From positions 2,604,001 through 2,668,000 of the forward strand of contig JAEILZ010000008.1 in NCBI GenBank assembly GCA_018873225.1: a stretch of 64,000 bases of DNA, given 5' to 3'. Positions within the stretch are counted from its first letter, which is position 1. Every line of letters begins with the position of its first letter. The translations under genes were made by a program, and so were the position numbers. Source of the DNA: [Phialemoniopsis] sp. UDSM-2020 (Eukaryota; Ascomycota; Sordariomycetes; Thyridiales; Thyridiaceae). Under the pieces are notes generated by a model. It had not been told where the DNA came from. It saw only the letters and a list, made by a program, of their open reading frames with translations, and did no database searches. Positions 58,781 to 64,000 of this stretch are shown here, piece after piece.

Positions 58781-61099
58781 GGAATTTGATTTTTTCAGGG
58801 GAATGCTTTTTTTCATACGGGATACCTGCTCGCATGTAGCACACAGTTTTACGACGAGATATCATATCACACACTGCCCGCCATTTGGGTCAGTCAAATA
58901 ATGAGATTGCTTTAACAGCATCAACTATCATGTTCTCTTCGAGTTGCCTTGCTGTGAAAGTGTGCGAAGTGAAGTGAAATGCACTTACAATCTCGACTCA
59001 TGCGGACGACTAACACAGGCGCGAGTACCCTTCTCTTTCCATCCCATTTCTCTCATATTGCCCGACCAAGTTCGACAAGTCTATGGTTCAGCCAAGGCGC
59101 TACATCTCGAGCTGTATCCCCCGCTCACTGGTGGAATCACTCTTTACTCGTACGAAACAATTGCATCATGAGCCCGCCAAGCCGGGCCTGTGCTAGCCGC
59201 CACATCGCGTACAGCGTACGGTGCGCCTGCCTCCTCATTGGAAAAATCACATATCATAATCACCCCAAACTCTTCCAAGCTTTTTGGGGGACCCGCCCAA
59301 CACTTAGTCGATGTGATATGATCCGGTTTAGGAAGAGAGAGGGGAGATTTACATTGTTTGCGTAGTTAGCGAAAAAGGGCAAAAAAAGCAATGTTCATAA
59401 TTTTAACGCTTTGGACAGAGAGAGGAGAGAGACACCTGTTGGTGCCGCCAATACGAGTTTAGCGGATCGACACGGGCGGCCAGGGGGAGGCGAATCTCGT
59501 GGTTGGTGAAAGGTGGGATTTGCGATATCACATGGTGCGAAACAAGAGGTTCTGATCGTCGTGTCGATGGTGATGGGCCCCTCTCTCCTCTTCTCCACTC
59601 ACGACTCGTCACATTTTGGCTTGTGACCGTGCGTACTTTTTGAGTTGAGGCTATCGTCAGCTGGTGTGGTCTTGTTGGTGATCATATCAGGATAAGATGA
59701 GGGGAAGTCAAAGACCGGCTGGACGGTACAGGCTTAGTGGCGTCTTAAGAGCCAGCTTGGGCGCCACGAAACAGTCTGCGTAATCTATGTACTGGCTGGG
59801 TGGATGGATGGGGAGGGGGAAACGTCCGATTTTGGATGCAAACCTTGGGTTTGGGTCAGGTACCAGGGATGAAAAAAAAACGGCCAAAGTGGAGGAGCAG
59901 CTACGTAAGTGATGATGAAAAAGCTACAATCATCGACAAGTAGTCTTTTGAGTTTTTGCCAGGAACGGACCGCCAAAGTGTCATGGACCGCCCCGGAGCC
60001 TGAAACGTGCTAAAACAGACCGTCTCGAACATTTTACGTTTGCTGCCCATCGCCCTGTTGATCGGTGGCAAAGTACCAACAGATCTTGCCATTTTGATGG
60101 GAGGAGAGGCAGGGAGATGGACAAGAGATAAACCTTCTGTTCCTGATTTGTGGTGTTGCTGATTTGGGATGATGAGATGGATGGGTGGATTTGAATGAAA
60201 CAGAATGGGTCAGGTACAGCGCAGTATGTACATGATGTATGTGGTGGATGGGATGAAATCATCTCATGCGTGTGTGTTTCTGTTTCCCACGTGCTGGACG
60301 CACCGACCACGATTTGGATCTTGCATGTCGATACGGAGGGCATCAAGCTCAAACTCAAATTCCCCACGAGCCAATCGCCCTTTGGGGTCCTACTGCACTG
60401 CACTGACGCTGATGTGATCCTACCGGCAGCTTCGGCCTGGCGTCGTGCGTGCTGTGCGAGATACCGCTTGATTGGCAATCTGTGATGTTCCCACTCTTTT
60501 GGGAGGAGCATTTGCGCCGCACCGACACCGCCTTTCGAGCATAGCATAGTAGGGATGCTAAACTCCGACCTCGTGCAAAAGTGCTCTCTTGACTTGACGT
60601 CAAGGTGCACGCAAGGAGACTCGCTTACCTTGACCAGCTGAGACCTGTGAGATTTGGAGGCTCCGCTCTTGCGCTCGCTCGCGCTCCTCCCCTTTCGCGT
60701 CACGACCCCGGAAAACGGGGACCCTGGCGATCGCTACTCTGAGCCCTGCCCACTGAACATCCTCATTTCATGCAAGCCTTCGGCGCCCGCCGTTTCCGGA
60801 ACACCCTTTGCAAAGGTACTTACGCTCTTTTTGGGCATTGAGTTACGAGATACCTATCTGCGGAGTAGCTAGCCATCGCCAAAAGTCTAAATCAGATCAT
60901 ACGCAAAGGGCCGTTGTTTCTCCACTGCTGGTTTAGCTGCCTGAGCTATCAACTTGTGGGGTCGACGACCGTTTTTGTGACTGTGGCTTGCGGCTCTCCT
61001 GCAGGTACGCACGCATACACGCCGGACCAGATACAGAGCAGAGAGCTTGCCTGCTCGCATCAGCTCAGAGCTCCCAGATACACAGCTCGACTACACACC
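58781..61099. other. right part of the gene-poor region and SAM37 promoter
   Basis: 2.3 kb without a supported gene. The 240-codon minus frame at 59981-60703 has no recognisable family and a composition unlike the neighbouring genes. The last few hundred bases are the promoter and leader of the next gene. Confidence 0.5.
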
Positions 61100-62523
61100 A
61101 TGCTGGAGCTTCACGTCTGGGGCCCCGCATGCGGCCTGCCCTCCATCGACGCCGAGTCCCTCGCCCTCATCACCTACGCGAGCTTCGCCCTGCCGCCCAC
61201 GGCCTTCACCCTCGTCACAACTAGCCCCTCCGCCGTCCCCTCACGTATGTCCCCCCCTTCCCTGTTCTGTCTCACTGCTCCCCCGCATCCTAGGCTAACA
61301 CCACCGTAGATGTCCTCCCCTCCCTCCACGACCGGGCCTCGGGCTCCTGGATCTCCGGGTACCGCGCCATCGTGTCGCACCTCGCCTCGTCCTTCCCCTC
61401 CCTCGACGCCGACCTGACCCCCGCCCAGCGCGCCGACGCCGACGCCCTAGCCGCCTTCCTCGCCTCGCGCGCCGCGCCCGTCGTCGCGCTCTCGCTCTAC
61501 GCCTCGCACGCCAACTGGAGCGAGGCCGTGCGCCCGGCGTACAGCCGCATCCTGCCCTTCCCGCTGACGTGGGTCGAGCCGCCCCTCGTGCGCGACGCCA
61601 TGGTCCGCTGCGCCGAGGCGCTGGGCGGGCTCGACGACCTCGACCCGGACGCCGAGATCCCGACGGAGCAGCAGAGGCAGCAGGCGGCGGCTTCCAAGCC
61701 GCCCAGCTTGAAGAAGATCGCGGACTACCTGGGCAAGGGCAGGATGGGCGGCACCGAGAGGATATCGGAGGAGCAGCGCGCCATCAACAACCTCCACGCC
61801 GCGGCGCGCTCGTGCCTCGACCCGCTGGCCCAGGCCCTGCGCCGCGCCGGCGGGCAGTCCTTCGTCGCCAGGGCAGAGACGGCCAAGCCCACGAGCATAG
61901 ACTGCCTCGTCTACGCATACCTCTCCCTCATGCTCGTCCCAGACCTGCCCCGCCCCTGGCTAGCCGCCCTCCTCGCCCAGGACCCCTCCCTCGCGCCCCT
62001 CGCTTCCTTCACGCACAGCCTGCGCGCAGACATCCCGCCCGCCGCTCCGTTGGCCCTGACCACGACCTTGACATCTTCCTCATCGCTGATGGCGCGCTTC
62101 CTACGCGGCGCCCTGCACAACGCGCCGCACGTCGGCGACACGCTGCACCTGTGGGACCTGCGCCGGCGGTCGGGCGCCGCCCAGCGCCGCAGGGACATCC
62201 TGTTTGTCTTTTGCGCCGGCGTGTTGGGTTCCGCGCTCGTGGCGGGCGTGCTCGCGTACCGCCGCATGCCGGCGTTTGGCGAGGCTGTGTACCGCTGGAG
62301 CCGCCCCGCGACGGGGTTCGGCGGCGCGGCGGGCGCGCTGCTCGGTCTGTCTGCTTTTGGCGGTGGTGATGCGAGGGCGCCGCAGGGGTATGCTGGCGGC
62401 GGCGGCGGTGTGGGTGGTGGTATCGGCGTGGGGCTGGGAGGGGAGTACGAGGAGGTTCCGATCGAGATGGCGGGGCGGCCTGATGTTGTTGAGGTTGATG
62501 TCGAGGTTGGTTCTGGGAGGTGA
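61100..62523 (+). CDS. SAM37: metaxin-like mitochondrial sorting and assembly machinery subunit (SAM37/Tom37)
   Basis: Two exons, 61100-61244 and 61310-62523 (452 aa), joined as SAVPSH-VLPSLHD across a 65-bp intron. The N-terminus MLELHVWGPACGLPSIDAES is the characteristic metaxin/Sam37 start of a thioredoxin-like GST fold. The helical GST-C-like half contains LYASHANWSEAVRPAYSRIL and the conserved SIDCLVYAYLSLML. A single hydrophobic helix (ILFVFCAGVLGSALVAGVLA, about bases 62200-62260) is followed by a Gly-rich tail, fitting an outer-membrane anchor. Family role: with Sam35 and Sam50 it inserts beta-barrel proteins into the mitochondrial outer membrane. The coding DNA is markedly GC-rich. 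The gene is convergent with the PIG-U-like gene. Confidence 0.88.
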
Positions 62524-62961
62524 GGAACCGCTGGGGTGTGAGGCGGATTTATGACAGTGTACGATTGGGGCTGTGTCGATAGCACGGGTTTGTAGGTCTT
62601 GACTGGGTTGAATGTTTGTATGATATAAGGGACACAGAGAAGGGTGTCATTACCGCCATCCTGAGATGGATCATGTCACTACACCACTCGGATGTTAACA
62701 GCGGATTAGACCAAAAGCAAACGTTTCTTGTAATCGTAATATGATCTATCATCGTACACTGTCCATCATCCTAGCTGTGTTCTTCCAACTAATCATGATG
62801 ACACCCTCTTTAATATGTCTATATCGCGGGCCTTCCACTTTTTCAACTTCCAAAACTAATCCTCGTTCAAAGACACTCATCCGCTCGATGACTCTGATGT
62901 TTGTACGCGACCAAACACCATTCCATTATCCCTCAAGCCAGTACCAAGCGGCTTCCGTCTC
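62524..62961. other. convergent intergenic region
   Basis: About 440 bases of AT-richer DNA holding the two 3'UTRs. Nothing else is seen. Confidence 0.5.
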
Positions 62962-64000
62962 TCAGATCTGACGGATCTCCTTGTTGACCATCTCGGGGCG
63001 GTCCACCTCCCACTCGTCCCGCAGCACCGCAAACGTCAGGTCCGACACCAACAGGCTCTGGCCCAGGCTCCAGACAAGCGTAATGGCGTAGAAGAAGTTG
63101 GCGTTGCCGCTCCCAGCGTAGATCCACAAGTGGTAAAACGCCGGGCCGAGGAACGCGGCGTAGGTAATAGCAGCCGCGACGACAAAGGTGTAGCGCATGA
63201 GCGGGAAGACGTGGCGGAACAGCGGCAGCAGGCCCAGGAAGAGCGACGTGTCGGCGATGCTCGGGTACGGCTTGAAGATGGCGAAGATGCCCGCGAGCAG
63301 CGTCAGGACGACGAGCGGCTGCGAGCGTATGCGGACGCACAGGCCGCCGACGTACGAGGCGAGGTGTAGCCAGAAGACGGCGAGGAAGAAGGAGCGGAAC
63401 GAGTCGAACATCTCGGTGAAGAAGTACCACCACAGCCCGACGTTGGGGGTCAGGTCCGAGAGCGTGAGCTGCGTGCCGTAGGTCGAGGGGAGGAACTCCC
63501 AGCTGTTGCCCGTGACGAGGAAGGACATGCCGAAGAGGGCGAGGAGGCAGGCGGCCACGGCGGCGACGTTGGTCGCGGCAAAGGCCGCTGCCGAGTCTGT
63601 CTGGCGCGCTGCGGGGCGGCGGTCATAGGCGAGCAGGACGAGCGCCGGGAGCAGGAGGAGCGGGTACATGGACAGGTAGGCGGCGAAGGAGAGGGCGACC
63701 ATGGCGCCGAGGGGCGCGCCGGCGATGGCCTTTGCGATGGCGTGGAGGATGGCGCAGGTGGTGAAGACGCTTGTCGAGCGGCCGATGCAAGTCGCGACGG
63801 TGAAGGGGCTGAAGAGGTAACTGCGGGAGGGAAGGAACAACGTTAGCTCTTTCCATCTTGTATCTAGTATACAGGTGTATCGGCGGCAGGTACGTACACT
63901 GCGGCCACGACGTATCCGCTCCACCGCTTGTCGCGCCGGGGCGACTTGAAGAGGGCCGAGGAGCCGGCCTCGCACGAGTCGGCGATCTTGACGAGGGCGT
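62962..64000 (-). CDS. GAB1: GPI transamidase subunit PIG-U / GAB1, partial at the window edge
   Basis: Two exons are visible on the minus strand, >63898-64000 and 62962-63820, separated by a 77-bp intron; the N-terminal part lies beyond the window. The visible 320 residues start ALVKIADSCEAGSSALFKSP and run through YLFSPFTVATCIGRSTSVF, a conserved PIG-U block. They then contain about seven hydrophobic helices and NVGLWWYFFTEMFDSFRSFF, another family hallmark (GLxWYFFxEMFxxFRxFF). PIG-U/GAB1/CDC91 is a multi-pass ER protein of the complex that attaches GPI anchors to proteins. No lumenal peptidase motif is expected in this subunit. The stop TGA is at 62962-62964. Confidence 0.92.
   Translation of the reverse strand, partial: RPRQDRRLVRGRLLGPLQVAPARQAVERIRRGRSVRTCRRYTCILDTRWKELTLFLPSRSYLFSPFTVATCIGRSTSVFTTCAILHAIAKAIAGAPLGAMVALSFAAYLSMYPLLLLPALVLLAYDRRPAARQTDSAAAFAATNVAAVAACLLALFGMSFLVTGNSWEFLPSTYGTQLTLSDLTPNVGLWWYFFTEMFDSFRSFFLAVFWLHLASYVGGLCVRIRSQPLVVLTLLAGIFAIFKPYPSIADTSLFLGLLPLFRHVFPLMRYTFVVAAAITYAAFLGPAFYHLWIYAGSGNANFFYAITLVWSLGQSLLVSDLTFAVLRDEWEVDRPEMVNKEIRQI

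Noticed and set aside
59981..60703. 240-codon minus-strand frame upstream of SAM37
   Set aside because: No recognisable family; low-complexity and Cys/His scatter without pattern.

Overview
The window is nuclear DNA of a filamentous ascomycete (Pezizomycotina, most likely a Sordariomycete). The evidence is short GT-AG introns (about 49-129 bp) with CTAAC-like branch sites, GC-rich third codon positions, pyrimidine-rich leaders, and typical mould genes (DUF3433 membrane protein, NRPS-like reductase, secreted DPP IV, Rab4, PIG-U/GAB1, SAM37). Exon borders below were worked out by hand from splice sites, reading phase and continuity of family motifs. I ran no database search, so family names rest on motif recognition.

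Left part (1-16.8 kb): a 5'-truncated NRPS-like adenylation/thiolation/reductase gene; a large DUF3433 membrane protein; a six-exon multi-pass membrane protein with two micro-exons; a tandem GFA/CENP-V zinc protein; a GPI-type secreted aspartic protease; a D-2-hydroxyacid dehydrogenase; and a small VOC/glyoxalase-fold protein. All are on the plus strand.

Middle (17-30 kb): a dsRNA-binding-domain protein with an RS-rich open frame beyond its stop codon; an HSD10-like short-chain dehydrogenase (minus) sharing a promoter region with a Rab4-like GTPase (plus); a GXWXG/DUF4334 protein (minus); and a convergent pair, cytosolic GH2 beta-mannosidase (plus) and xylitol/sorbitol-type dehydrogenase (minus), both sugar-catabolic.

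31-46.6 kb: a lineage-type hypothetical gene (minus); a frameshifted Hsp70-like pseudogene; a degenerate C-terminal copy of the hypothetical gene 5 kb away; intronless secreted DPP IV; an aldo-keto reductase (minus); mitochondrial isoleucyl-tRNA synthetase (minus); and, divergent from it, an acidic putative nuclear protein.

46.6-61.1 kb is about 14.5 kb without a convincing protein gene. Its base composition is balanced, so it does not look like a RIP-mutated transposon graveyard. It holds a foldback element (52.13-52.31 kb) and a CA/CT-rich leader-like tract (57.5-58.8 kb), which suggests a regulatory domain or noncoding transcription. The right end has SAM37 (plus) and a PIG-U/GAB1 gene (minus) running off the window.

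The genes are mostly unrelated housekeeping and degradative functions. I see no complete biosynthetic cluster and no obvious new multi-gene system. The items most worth checking are the post-stop RS tail, the gene desert with its foldback and leader, the pseudogene/duplication zone at 31-37 kb, and the micro-exons.
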